Below, one piece after another: positions 27,200 through 35,658 of a DNA stretch of 64,000 nucleotides (positions are counted from its first letter, which is position 1; each line of letters opens with the position of its first letter). This DNA is from Polyangium spumosum (GTDB lineage Bacteria; Myxococcota_A; Polyangia; Polyangiales; Polyangiaceae). The position numbers were made by a program, and so were the translations under genes. The notes under the pieces were generated by a model. It had not been told where the DNA came from. It made no database searches and saw only the letters and a program-made list of their open reading frames with translations. The stretch covers positions 496,001 to 560,000 of the forward strand of contig NZ_WJIE01000002.1 of assembly GCF_009649845.1 (NCBI RefSeq), given 5' to 3'.

Positions 27200-28272
27200 T
27201 GGCCCGCATCGACCGGCTCTTCGACGAGCTGCTCGCTCGCAAGGGCAGCGATCTGCACCTCGGCGTCGGGTATCCGCCGCTGCTCCGCGCGCGCGGCGAG
27301 CTCGTGCCGATGCGCGACGCGCCGATCGACGCGGACGAGATGGAGGAGCTGCTCTTCGAGATCACGTCGAGCGAGGAGCGCGAGAAGATCACGAACGAGC
27401 TCGACCTCGATTTCGCCTACCAGTACGAGGACAAGGCGCGCTTCCGGGCGAACTATTTCCACAAGATCACGGGGCTCGCCGCGGTCTTCCGCATCATCCC
27501 CACGAAGATCCTCACGCTCGACGATCTCGGCTGCCCGCCGGTCGTCCGCAAGCTCGCGGACAAACGCAGCGGGCTCCTGCTCGTCACGGGCCCGACGGGC
27601 AGCGGCAAGTCGACGACGCTCGCGGCGATGATCGATCACATCAACACGACGCGGCCCTGTCACATCCTGACGATCGAGGATCCGGTCGAGTTCGTGCATC
27701 CGCCGAAGATGTCGCAGGTCACGCACCGCGAGGTCGGGCCGCACGCGTCGAGCTTCGCTTCGGCGATCCGCAGCGCGGGCCGGGAGAACGCGGACGTGAT
27801 CCTCATCGGCGAGCTGCGGACGAACGAGACGATGAAGCTCGCCTTGCAGCTCGCGAGCTTCGGCGTGCTCGTCTTCGGCACCGTGCACACGAACAGCGCG
27901 GCGGCGACGATCGACCGCATCATCAACGCCTTCCCCGCCGACGAGCAGCCGCAGGTGCGGGGCATGTTGTCCGAGAGCCTGGTGGCGATCGTGGCGCAGC
28001 AGCTCCTCAAGACCGCGGACGGCAAGGGGCGCGTGGCGGCGCACGAGATCCTGGTGGGCTCCGCGGCGCTCGCGTCGATGGTCCGCGAGGGCAAGACGTT
28101 CCAGATCCCGAACATCATGCAGGCGGGGCAGGCGCAGGGGATGCAGACGATGGATATGGCCCTCGAGCGCCTCGTGCAAAAAGGGACGATCTCGCCGGAG
28201 GTCGCGCTCGAGAAGGCGATCGACAAGGAGAGCTTCCAGAAGGTCGTCGCGCAGCGCCTCGCGGGTGGATGA
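27199..28272 (+). CDS. pilT: PilT family retraction ATPase
   Basis: 357 residues, normal PilT length. KGSDLHLGVGYPPLLRARGE opens the N-domain. LDFAYQYEDKARFRANYF is the aspartate-box region, GPTGSGKSTT the Walker A, TIEDPVEFVH and HTNSA the usual catalytic segments, and GMQTMDMALERL the C-terminal AIRNLIRE-equivalent region. Walker B is DVILIGELRTNET, where RT replaces the common RD. It is a cytoplasmic hexameric ATPase for pilus retraction, used in twitching or gliding. Translationally coupled to the longer paralogue upstream and overlapping the next gene (ATGA), it sits in a four-gene plus-strand operon. No other pilus gene is in the window. Confidence 0.9.
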   Translation: MARIDRLFDELLARKGSDLHLGVGYPPLLRARGELVPMRDAPIDADEMEELLFEITSSEEREKITNELDLDFAYQYEDKARFRANYFHKITGLAAVFRIIPTKILTLDDLGCPPVVRKLADKRSGLLLVTGPTGSGKSTTLAAMIDHINTTRPCHILTIEDPVEFVHPPKMSQVTHREVGPHASSFASAIRSAGRENADVILIGELRTNETMKLALQLASFGVLVFGTVHTNSAAATIDRIINAFPADEQPQVRGMLSESLVAIVAQQLLKTADGKGRVAAHEILVGSAALASMVREGKTFQIPNIMQAGQAQGMQTMDMALERLVQKGTISPEVALEKAIDKESFQKVVAQRLAGG

Positions 28273-28875
28273 TGCGAATGTCGAGAAGAATGGGGGGGCT
28301 CGCGCTCGCGGCGCTCGTGTTGTCATCACCGGCGGCGTCGCTCGCGCAGCAGGTCGCGCCGATGCCACAGGGCCCGTCGCAGGCGACGTACACGCGTTAT
28401 CGCGGCCGGGAGGTCTACTGGGGCTCGCTCGGGTTCGGGCCGCGTGTCTCGACCATTTACAACATCCCGCGCAACAGGTTCGCGATGGGCGGCGGCGCCG
28501 TGATCCGGATGCACCCGGTCTCCTATCCGTCGAGGCCGGCGAGTTACATGCCGTTCGAGCTCGAGCTCGAGGTCGGTTATGATCGGTATCTCGGCACGAA
28601 CCATTACGAGCTCAGTTATGGCGGGTCGGGGATGATCATGTTCGCCTCGGGCAAGTGGCAGCCGTACATGATCGCCTCGGCGGGTCGCTCGCTCGGCCAG
28701 GTGGACGCGGGGCGGGACGTGCGGTGGTACCTCGGCGGGGGGTTCGGCGTCGGATATCGCACGAGGACGGTCTTCGTGGGGGCGCAGGTGCGCGGCGGCG
28801 GGACCATTGGCAGCGGGGACAAAGGCCCGTTCCCGGCCGAGGGATTGATCGACGGCAAGCTCGTGGGGGTCTTTT

Positions 28876-28886
<11 letters not shown>
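28269..28886 (+). CDS. Outer-membrane beta-barrel-like protein
   Basis: 205 residues with a signal peptide (cleavage near SLA-QQ) and then alternating aromatic and hydrophobic strands: FELELEVGYDRYLGTN, then GKWQPYMIASAGRSLG, ending in the hydrophobic strand LVGVFYVF with a terminal Phe. This pattern suggests an eight-stranded barrel. The ATG at 28269 overlaps the pilT stop; ATG 28272 is an alternative. The next gene is a paralogue (see findings), and the 3' ends overlap by 11 bp. The function is unknown; being co-expressed with PilT, it could serve in motility or adhesion. Confidence 0.72.
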
Positions 28887-29697
<811 letters not shown>

Positions 29698-29711
29698 GGA
29701 GCGGCGGCGGG

Positions 29712-30557
29712 TTATTGCTCCGCGGCCGCGGGCGGGAGCAGCCGCTCGCCGCGCACCGCCGCGCTCTCGGCGGGCAGCTTGAATTCGACGCGGAAGATGG
29801 GCACGACCTCGCTCCACACCGCGGCCTGGCCCTGCGTCGAGTCGAGCGATATCTGCGTGCGAGGCCCCGAGCGTGCGCCGATGTCGCTGTAACGCATGGC
29901 GTAGGTGAAGGTCCCGGCCTCCTTGCCCGGCTGCTCGGCGAAGCCGGAGCTGTACATGCTCGTGCCCTCGAGCGTGTCCGTGGAGCGATACACGGGCCGC
30001 CCGCCGCACGTCACGAGGAGCTTCGCGACGCGGCTTTTTTCGTTCTTCATTTCGAGCGTCGCGTCGACGGCGCAGCTCGCGCCGGGCGCGAGCGCGATCC
30101 CCGTCGCGCGGACGACCTTGCCCTCCCACCGCGCCGCCACAGAACGAGCCGGCGCGGGCGGCGCCTCGGTTTTCTTGGGCGGGACGGGGGCGCGCTCGTC
30201 GTCGATGATCGTGCCGTCCGCGATGGGCGGCTCGACGACGACCCGCGCGGGCGGGGGCGGCGGCGAGGCCACCAGGTACACGACGCTCACGGCGGCGCCG
30301 AGGGCCGCGACGCCACCCGCGAGCACGAAGAAGAGCACGGGGGAGTTCTTCCGCGGCGGCGGCGCGCCGCGCAGCGCGGCGAGCTCGCTCCGCATGGCTT
30401 TGAGGTCCACTTCGGCCTCGCGCATCCGGCCCTCGATTTGCGCGATACGCGCGCGTTTCTCCTCGGCCGTCTGCTGGGACCTGCGGGCCTCGTCGAGGTC
30501 CTGCTCGAGGCCCTGGATCCGCCCGCGGAGGGCGTCTCTTTCGTCGCGGTAGGTCAT
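29712..30557 (-). CDS. Coiled-coil protein with single membrane anchor
   Basis: 281 residues. The first 85 form a coiled-coil (RDALRGRIQGLEQDLDEARR), then a membrane helix (PVLFFVLAGGVAALGAAVSV, about 92-115). A Pro-rich linker and a C-terminal domain of about 150 residues follow, with two Cys (ASCAVDATLEM, VTCGGRPVY) and beta character (EGTSMYSSGFAE). The topology is cytoplasmic coiled-coil with the C-terminal domain outside. No family is recognised. The ATG at 30557 is preferred to upstream starts, which add a shadow. It is convergent with the pilT operon, 14 bp away. Confidence 0.68.
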   Translation of the reverse strand: MTYRDERDALRGRIQGLEQDLDEARRSQQTAEEKRARIAQIEGRMREAEVDLKAMRSELAALRGAPPPRKNSPVLFFVLAGGVAALGAAVSVVYLVASPPPPPARVVVEPPIADGTIIDDERAPVPPKKTEAPPAPARSVAARWEGKVVRATGIALAPGASCAVDATLEMKNEKSRVAKLLVTCGGRPVYRSTDTLEGTSMYSSGFAEQPGKEAGTFTYAMRYSDIGARSGPRTQISLDSTQGQAAVWSEVVPIFRVEFKLPAESAAVRGERLLPPAAAEQ

Positions 30558-30631
30558 GCCTTTGCTCCCGGAGGCGAGAGTGTACGCCTCGCGGCGCGGC
30601 TCGTCATCCGGGAGCAAACGGGAGATGGCCC

Positions 30632-31948
30632 TCAGCGAGCTCGGACCACGACCTGGCTCGAAGGCGCGCTCGTGCCGCGCGAATTCGTCGCCGTCACCAC
30701 GTAATAATACCGGAAACGGGAGACGACGTTCGTGTCGACCCAGCTCGTGGTGCTCACGTTCGCCACGACCTCGTACGGGCCGCCGCTCGTGGTGCCGCGC
30801 TGGACCGCGTAGCTGCTCGCGCCGGTCGAGGCGACCCAGGACACGGTGACGCCGCCGCCACTCGCGGTGGCATTGACCGAGGTCGGCGGCGTGGGGGTCG
30901 GGATGGGGAACGCCCGGGTCACGGGGGTGACCCAGAGGAGCGGGTCACGCGCCTCGCGCTTCTGCTCGACGTGAATGAACCGGCCGCTCGTGCTCGTCGC
31001 CGCGGTCGAACACACGCTGTCCGGCGATACCCCATTCAAATGACGCCCCTCGACGTTGTCCGTGGCATTCAGCGTACACGTCCCGCTGCCCGGCATCTTG
31101 ACGCTCCAGGTCGGGTGCGCCGCCTCGACCTCGGCGTCGAGCGTGCGCACGGGGGAGTCCGCCGGAGGCGCGCCGGTCATCCCGGGCGAGAGATACGCGG
31201 TCACGCCCTCACACGTGTCCGTCCCCATGCCGTGCCATTGAATCTGATGATGCGGGCGGGACCCGTAGAACCTGGCGATCTCGCGCGACGCGACGAAGAA
31301 CATGCTCCCCGCGTCGTGCGCACAGTCGGCCTTCTGATAGTCCCTGTCGCAGGCGCGCGTGCCATTGGCGTGACGATGCGCGCCGCAGAGCAGGAAGCTG
31401 CGCGCGTCCGTCCGCTTGAAGAGGCCGACGGCCTCGAGCTCGGTGTCGAGATCCGAGAGCGGGTGTGGCGCCTGGTGCGAGAGCTCGCGCGAGGCCGAGG
31501 GGTCGACGATGAACGTGCCCCAGCCTCGATCCACGAACCCGTCCCCATTCCCGTCGACCACCTCGAGCATGACACAATATTTCTTGCCGTTCTCGCCGTC
31601 CGTGAACGTCCGGAGCCGCATGATCGGGGCGATGCTCGCCCCGAGCTCGAAATCACAATACCCGTTCATCATCCGCGTCACGGCGTCGCCGATCTCGGCG
31701 AGGGCCGTCGCGGAGGGCGCCACGTACCCCTCCGAGCCCCGCACGGGCATCGCGTCGCGGACACACGCGACGAGCGCCTCCAGCGTGGGGGCCGCCGCGC
31801 ACGGGATCTCCAGCGCCTCGGTCGAAACGCCGATCGGCTCCTCGTTTGCGCCGTCGACGTCCGTCCGGCCAAACCATTCCCCGCCCCCACAAGCGGCCAC
31901 CATCACGACCGCGACGAGCAGACCCGTCCCCTTGCGAATGAAAGGCAT
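30632..31948 (-). CDS. Large lipoprotein with C-terminal fibronectin type III domain
   Basis: 438 residues. The lipoprotein signal MPFIRKGTGLLVAVVMVAAC ends in a lipobox. The main domain (about 40-330) is unrecognised but includes many Cys and His, such as LLCGAHRHANGTRACDRD and HHQIQWHGMGTDTCEG, suggesting a disulfide-rich or metal-binding extracellular domain. The last 85 residues form an FN3 domain (PPTSVNATASGGGVTVSWVA through YYYVVTATNSRGTSAPS). The ATG at 31948 begins the signal. Together this looks like a secreted or surface enzyme or binding protein. It is divergent from the small lipoprotein gene across the GATC-rich region. Confidence 0.78.
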   Translation of the reverse strand: MPFIRKGTGLLVAVVMVAACGGGEWFGRTDVDGANEEPIGVSTEALEIPCAAAPTLEALVACVRDAMPVRGSEGYVAPSATALAEIGDAVTRMMNGYCDFELGASIAPIMRLRTFTDGENGKKYCVMLEVVDGNGDGFVDRGWGTFIVDPSASRELSHQAPHPLSDLDTELEAVGLFKRTDARSFLLCGAHRHANGTRACDRDYQKADCAHDAGSMFFVASREIARFYGSRPHHQIQWHGMGTDTCEGVTAYLSPGMTGAPPADSPVRTLDAEVEAAHPTWSVKMPGSGTCTLNATDNVEGRHLNGVSPDSVCSTAATSTSGRFIHVEQKREARDPLLWVTPVTRAFPIPTPTPPTSVNATASGGGVTVSWVASTGASSYAVQRGTTSGGPYEVVANVSTTSWVDTNVVSRFRYYYVVTATNSRGTSAPSSQVVVRAR

Positions 31949-32296
31949 ATACGCCCTCCCCTCGGCACACGGGCTACCACACCACCTCACAATGCGCTCG
32001 CGGCCCGGACATCCACGCCTGCCGGGAGATTCTTTTCGTCACGGAAGGATACGTTTTACAAGACGCACGGTGTCGAGGCGTGCCGTACGGTCCCCGTCCG
32101 CCCGCGATCGATCGATCAACCTAAGGATCGATCGATCGATCGACCGAAGGATCGATCGATCGATCCAGGCTCTCGACCCACGCCCCCTGCCCTGACATCT
32201 TTCCCCGCGAAAACGCGCCTCTCCCCCACCCGTGCGCACCTGGCACGTCCTCTGCTTGGGCCTCCGTCCGAACCTCGGAAATACGGAGAAGACAGC
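31949..32296. promoter_or_regulatory. 348-bp divergent intergenic region containing a GATC repeat array
   Basis: The region separates the FN3 lipoprotein (minus) from the small acidic lipoprotein (plus). It is less GC-rich in parts and holds the repeat array described at 32104-32163. A ribosome site GGAGA lies about 9 bp before the ATG at 32297. No convincing promoter hexamers are seen. Confidence 0.55.
32104..32163. repeat. GATCGATC repeat array: 11 GATC sites in 60 bp
   Basis: Three blocks of consecutive GATC occur: three copies at 32104-32115, four at 32124-32139 and four at 32148-32163. The last two blocks repeat at a 24-bp interval with the short linker ACCGAAG. Each block is self-complementary, so the array can form cruciforms or pair between blocks. 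Confidence 0.92.
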
Positions 32297-32614
32297 ATGA
32301 ACAGCTCGATCAAAGCCCTCGCCATGACGCTCATGACCTCGCTCTCGCTCGTGCTCACGGGCTGTCCCGAGTGGGACGTCGCGGGCGCGGCGGAGGAGAC
32401 GCAGGAAGAGGCCGTCGGCGAGGCCGAGCAGAACCTCATCTGGTACGACGACGAGATCGACGAGCCCGGCGACGACGAGGATCCGGGCGAGGCGGGCGCC
32501 GACGGTTATCAGATCTGGGGCGGGTTCGACGGGCGCTGCTACACGTACGACAAGAATGGCAACGTCATCGAGGTGCCCTGCCCCGAGGACGGTTACATCG
32601 TGTGGGGAGGCTGA
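32297..32614 (+). CDS. Small acidic lipoprotein
   Basis: 105 residues. The signal ends LVLTGCPEWD with a lipobox. The mature part is strongly acidic (DDEIDEPGDDEDPGEAG), then ends with two copies of a short motif, DGYQIWGG and DGYIVWGG, around a CYTYDKNGNVIEVPC loop that two Cys could close. The second motif copy ends exactly at the C-terminus. Start chosen from the GGAGA site. The GATC array lies upstream. The function is unknown; acidity suggests calcium binding or surface charge, which is inference. Confidence 0.65.
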   Translation: MNSSIKALAMTLMTSLSLVLTGCPEWDVAGAAEETQEEAVGEAEQNLIWYDDEIDEPGDDEDPGEAGADGYQIWGGFDGRCYTYDKNGNVIEVPCPEDGYIVWGG

Positions 32615-32617
32615 TCC

Positions 32618-34492
32618 TCAGCCGCCCCGCCCCGCCACGGCCACGAACGACACCGGCACGAATCGCTCGCCGTCCCATTTCATGAAGCGATATCGCGGCG
32701 AGCTCAGGGGCTCCGGGAAGGTGAAGCGCACCTTCGTGACCTCCCCCTCCGGCGAGACCTCCTCGATCGTCGCCCGGTGCGTGCCCGGCTCGAAGACCTG
32801 CCCCGCCCGCCACGGCTTGCCCGTCGTGTAGAGCTGCTCGAAGAGCGTCGGGAAAAAGTCGCCCTTCTTCGGGCGGATCGAGATCTCGTATTCGGAGAGC
32901 ACCTCCACGTCGACCTCGCCCACCACGTAGGACAGCGAGTAGTAATGGATGCGCTCGCCCCCGAGGCCCTGGTAGAGCTTGTCCACGTACGAGATGTTCG
33001 GGTTGTGCGTGATCGGCTTGTAATCGGTCACGCCCGTCGGGAGCACGCGGCGCAGATAGAGGCCGTAGAGCGCGGTCATCTCGCGCTGGTGCCAGTTCAG
33101 GAAATACACCTCGAGCTTGTCCTCGGGCAGGCGCTGGTAATCGATGGACTTCGCGAGCGAGTCCGAGATCACCCGGAAACGCCCCTCGAACGTCGCCACG
33201 ATGTAAATGCACACCTGGCAGAGCACGGGCGCGAGGACGAGGTGCAAGAACACGAGCGCGCCAGCCACGACACGCGGCCCGCGGCCCTTCGGGAAACGCA
33301 GGACGGCCTCCTCGAGGACCCGCGCGACCATGTAGGCGAAGCCAATCGAGGGCAAGAAGAGGTTCCGCGGGTCGGGGAAGCTCGTCGTCACGATGACCTG
33401 CCCCGCCACCATCGTGAGCACGAAGAAGCGCAGCGGTCGGTCGTTACGCAGCCAGCGCCACGCGAGCGCCCAGAAGCCGAGCGTCACCGCCCCGAGCCCG
33501 AGCGCCGCGAGGGGATAGTCCTGCGCAGGCGTGCTCGAGAGCACGTGCAAGGGCACGCCCGTCGCGAGGATCACGGCGTGGTAAAAACCCGACCGGAAGA
33601 AATGCTCGGCCCAGAGGCCAGGGTTCTTCAGGGGGTTGATGTAATACACCGAGTTCGCGCCGTGCCCGAGCACGACGAAATACAGGACGAGGAACGCCAC
33701 GCTGACCAGGAAGAACCCGGCCAGCATGCCGAGGTGCGGGCGGATCCGCGCAAAGAAGGCCTGCCCCGGGCGCTCCGGGAACACCACGACGTGCGCGAGC
33801 ACGAAGAGCGGCAAGACCAGGCCCGACTCCTTCGAGAGCAGCGCGCAGGCATACGAGAGCAGCGACAAGGCCGCGAAGACGCGGCCCGCCCCCTCCCGAT
33901 ATCGGATGAAACCGAGCAGCGAGGCGAGGACGAAGATCGCGCCCACGGTCTCGTTGCGGTTCGCGCTCCAGACGATGTTCAATGCGTGCGCGTCGTCGAG
34001 CGCGAAGACGGCCACCGCGAAGACGAGCGCGAGCGCCGAACGCGAGGGCGGGAGGAACCGCGCGAGCAGGCGGTGGACGAGGAAGACCGTGGCCGTGTAA
34101 AACCCGATGTTGACGAGGTGCGCCGCGATCGCGCTGTGGCCGAAGAGCTGGTACTCGAGCCAGTGCGTGATCGACGGGATCGGGCGCCAGAAGTTGATCC
34201 GCATGTCCGGATCGGTCCACCAGGGCGCGAGGCCGAACTTCTTGAAGGCGACGACCTCCTCGGTCGAGCGGATGAGGCCAAAGAGGTTCAAATGCTCGCG
34301 GAAGATGTCCGGGAACTGATCGAGCGCGAGCCTGTGCAACCAGTCGTCCGCGAAGAAGCCGCAGCGGAGCGAGGGCACGTAGAAGATCGCCGTGAAGAGC
34401 GCGATGAGCACGACCGCGCGGCGCACCTTGGCCAGCACGAGCGCCTCCGCCGAGGGCGCGGGCGTCTCCTCCCGGACCGGCACGGTGGTCAC
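32618..34492 (-). CDS. Membrane glycosyltransferase-like protein, GT39/PMT type
   Basis: 624 residues. Eleven or so hydrophobic helices occupy about 25-460, beginning with FFADDWLHRL in the first outer loop, an acidic motif typical of GT-C (PMT/ArnT-type) glycosyltransferases that use lipid-phosphate sugars. The C-terminal 160 residues (from WHQREMTALYGLYLRR) form a soluble domain. The GTG at 34492 overlaps the stop of the CDP-alcohol transferase gene (GTGA), fixing the start and suggesting co-expression. It probably transfers a sugar to protein or lipid outside the inner membrane; no acceptor is evident. Confidence 0.75.
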   Translation of the reverse strand: MTTVPVREETPAPSAEALVLAKVRRAVVLIALFTAIFYVPSLRCGFFADDWLHRLALDQFPDIFREHLNLFGLIRSTEEVVAFKKFGLAPWWTDPDMRINFWRPIPSITHWLEYQLFGHSAIAAHLVNIGFYTATVFLVHRLLARFLPPSRSALALVFAVAVFALDDAHALNIVWSANRNETVGAIFVLASLLGFIRYREGAGRVFAALSLLSYACALLSKESGLVLPLFVLAHVVVFPERPGQAFFARIRPHLGMLAGFFLVSVAFLVLYFVVLGHGANSVYYINPLKNPGLWAEHFFRSGFYHAVILATGVPLHVLSSTPAQDYPLAALGLGAVTLGFWALAWRWLRNDRPLRFFVLTMVAGQVIVTTSFPDPRNLFLPSIGFAYMVARVLEEAVLRFPKGRGPRVVAGALVFLHLVLAPVLCQVCIYIVATFEGRFRVISDSLAKSIDYQRLPEDKLEVYFLNWHQREMTALYGLYLRRVLPTGVTDYKPITHNPNISYVDKLYQGLGGERIHYYSLSYVVGEVDVEVLSEYEISIRPKKGDFFPTLFEQLYTTGKPWRAGQVFEPGTHRATIEEVSPEGEVTKVRFTFPEPLSSPRYRFMKWDGERFVPVSFVAVAGRGG

Positions 34493-35385
34493 GAGAGGAC
34501 CCCGCCGGGCTCGCGGTGGCCCTCGAGCACGCGGCGCTCCCATACGGTCGCGACGATCGCAATCAGCGTGAAGACCACGATACGAAGCACGAAATAAACC
34601 TCGAAACGGTCGAGCGCGATGGCGAGGACCATCAGATCCATGTGCGGGGCGTTGCCGCAGAGCGCCCATAACCGCATAGGCGCGCGGTGCGCCGCGACGT
34701 ACGTCTTGCCGAACGCGTCGTCGGCCGGCCGCTCGGAGAGGCGTACGCCGAGGGGGCTCACCTTGGCGAGCAGGTTTTGACGGTTGCCGAGCTGCCAGAC
34801 GAAGACCGTCATGAGCACGCGCTGGAAGAGCGAACCGCCCTCGCGCACCTTCTCCAGCGTCTTCTGCGCGCGCTCGCGATCGCCGCCCTGGTGCTTGCCA
34901 CCCGAGAAGAAGCGCAAGTAAAGCGCGCAGTGGAAATCGTAGAGCATGAGGTGATGCGCCCACGCGACGTGCGCGCCGAGGCCAAGCGCGGCGGCGAGCA
35001 GCGGGCGGCCCGAGGTCTGTCCGAGGTGGTAAACGGCCGCGAGGGTCGTCGCGACGTTGACCGCGTAGTCGGAGGCGCCGTCGATGGCGTGGCCCGTCTC
35101 GGACGAGGTCTTTTTCAGCCGCGCGATCATGCCGTCGACGCCGTCGAGGATGGCCGACGCGAAGAGCAGGGCCGCGCCGAGGAGCCGGACGTAGAGGCTG
35201 CCCTCCACGATACAAACCGCAGCGCCGAGCCCCGCGCAGAGGGACAGGAACGTGACCTGGTTCGGCGTGATGGAGGTCTTCACGAGCGGCCGCGCGAGCA
35301 GGAGCTGGAGCGGCCGATGCACGTGGAGGTTCACGGGGTCCTCCACGTCGGGGGATTTGATCACGTCGCTGAGGCGGATGGTCAT
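34489..35385 (-). CDS. CDP-alcohol phosphatidyltransferase family protein
   Basis: 298 residues. The diagnostic motif D-x2-DG-x2-AR-x8-G-x3-D-x3-D is complete (LDGVDGMIARLKKTSSETGH, then AIDGASDY, about residues 98-125), so metal binding and catalysis should be intact. Six hydrophobic helices flank it. It joins a CDP-activated group to an alcohol such as glycerol phosphate, inositol phosphate or serine. The N-terminal 25 residues are soluble and start at ATG 35385. Coupled to the GT39-like gene, it suggests a shared envelope lipid or teichoic-type polymer. It is divergent from the MMPL gene. Confidence 0.87.
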   Translation of the reverse strand: MTIRLSDVIKSPDVEDPVNLHVHRPLQLLLARPLVKTSITPNQVTFLSLCAGLGAAVCIVEGSLYVRLLGAALLFASAILDGVDGMIARLKKTSSETGHAIDGASDYAVNVATTLAAVYHLGQTSGRPLLAAALGLGAHVAWAHHLMLYDFHCALYLRFFSGGKHQGGDRERAQKTLEKVREGGSLFQRVLMTVFVWQLGNRQNLLAKVSPLGVRLSERPADDAFGKTYVAAHRAPMRLWALCGNAPHMDLMVLAIALDRFEVYFVLRIVVFTLIAIVATVWERRVLEGHREPGGVLS

Positions 35386-35658
35386 CGCTTGGAACGCAAA
35401 GGGAAGCTGTCGTCCTCGACACGCCCTCGGGGACACGAGGACGCCCCATTTGGCATGAAGGCCGGTAGAAAACCATCCCTGGCAGAGCGATCACCGGTGT
35501 GAACGAGGTTCACGCCCCGCGTGAGGGTGCGTAGGACAGGTAGCGGCGAGCACGTTCTCCGCCGGGCCTTTCCGGCGCGCGGGGTTGCAGGGCCTCTCTC
35601 CCGTGCACTATCCTGCCGCGTCCGGCCGTGGATCGCGCGCCGAGACACGCTTTTTCCA

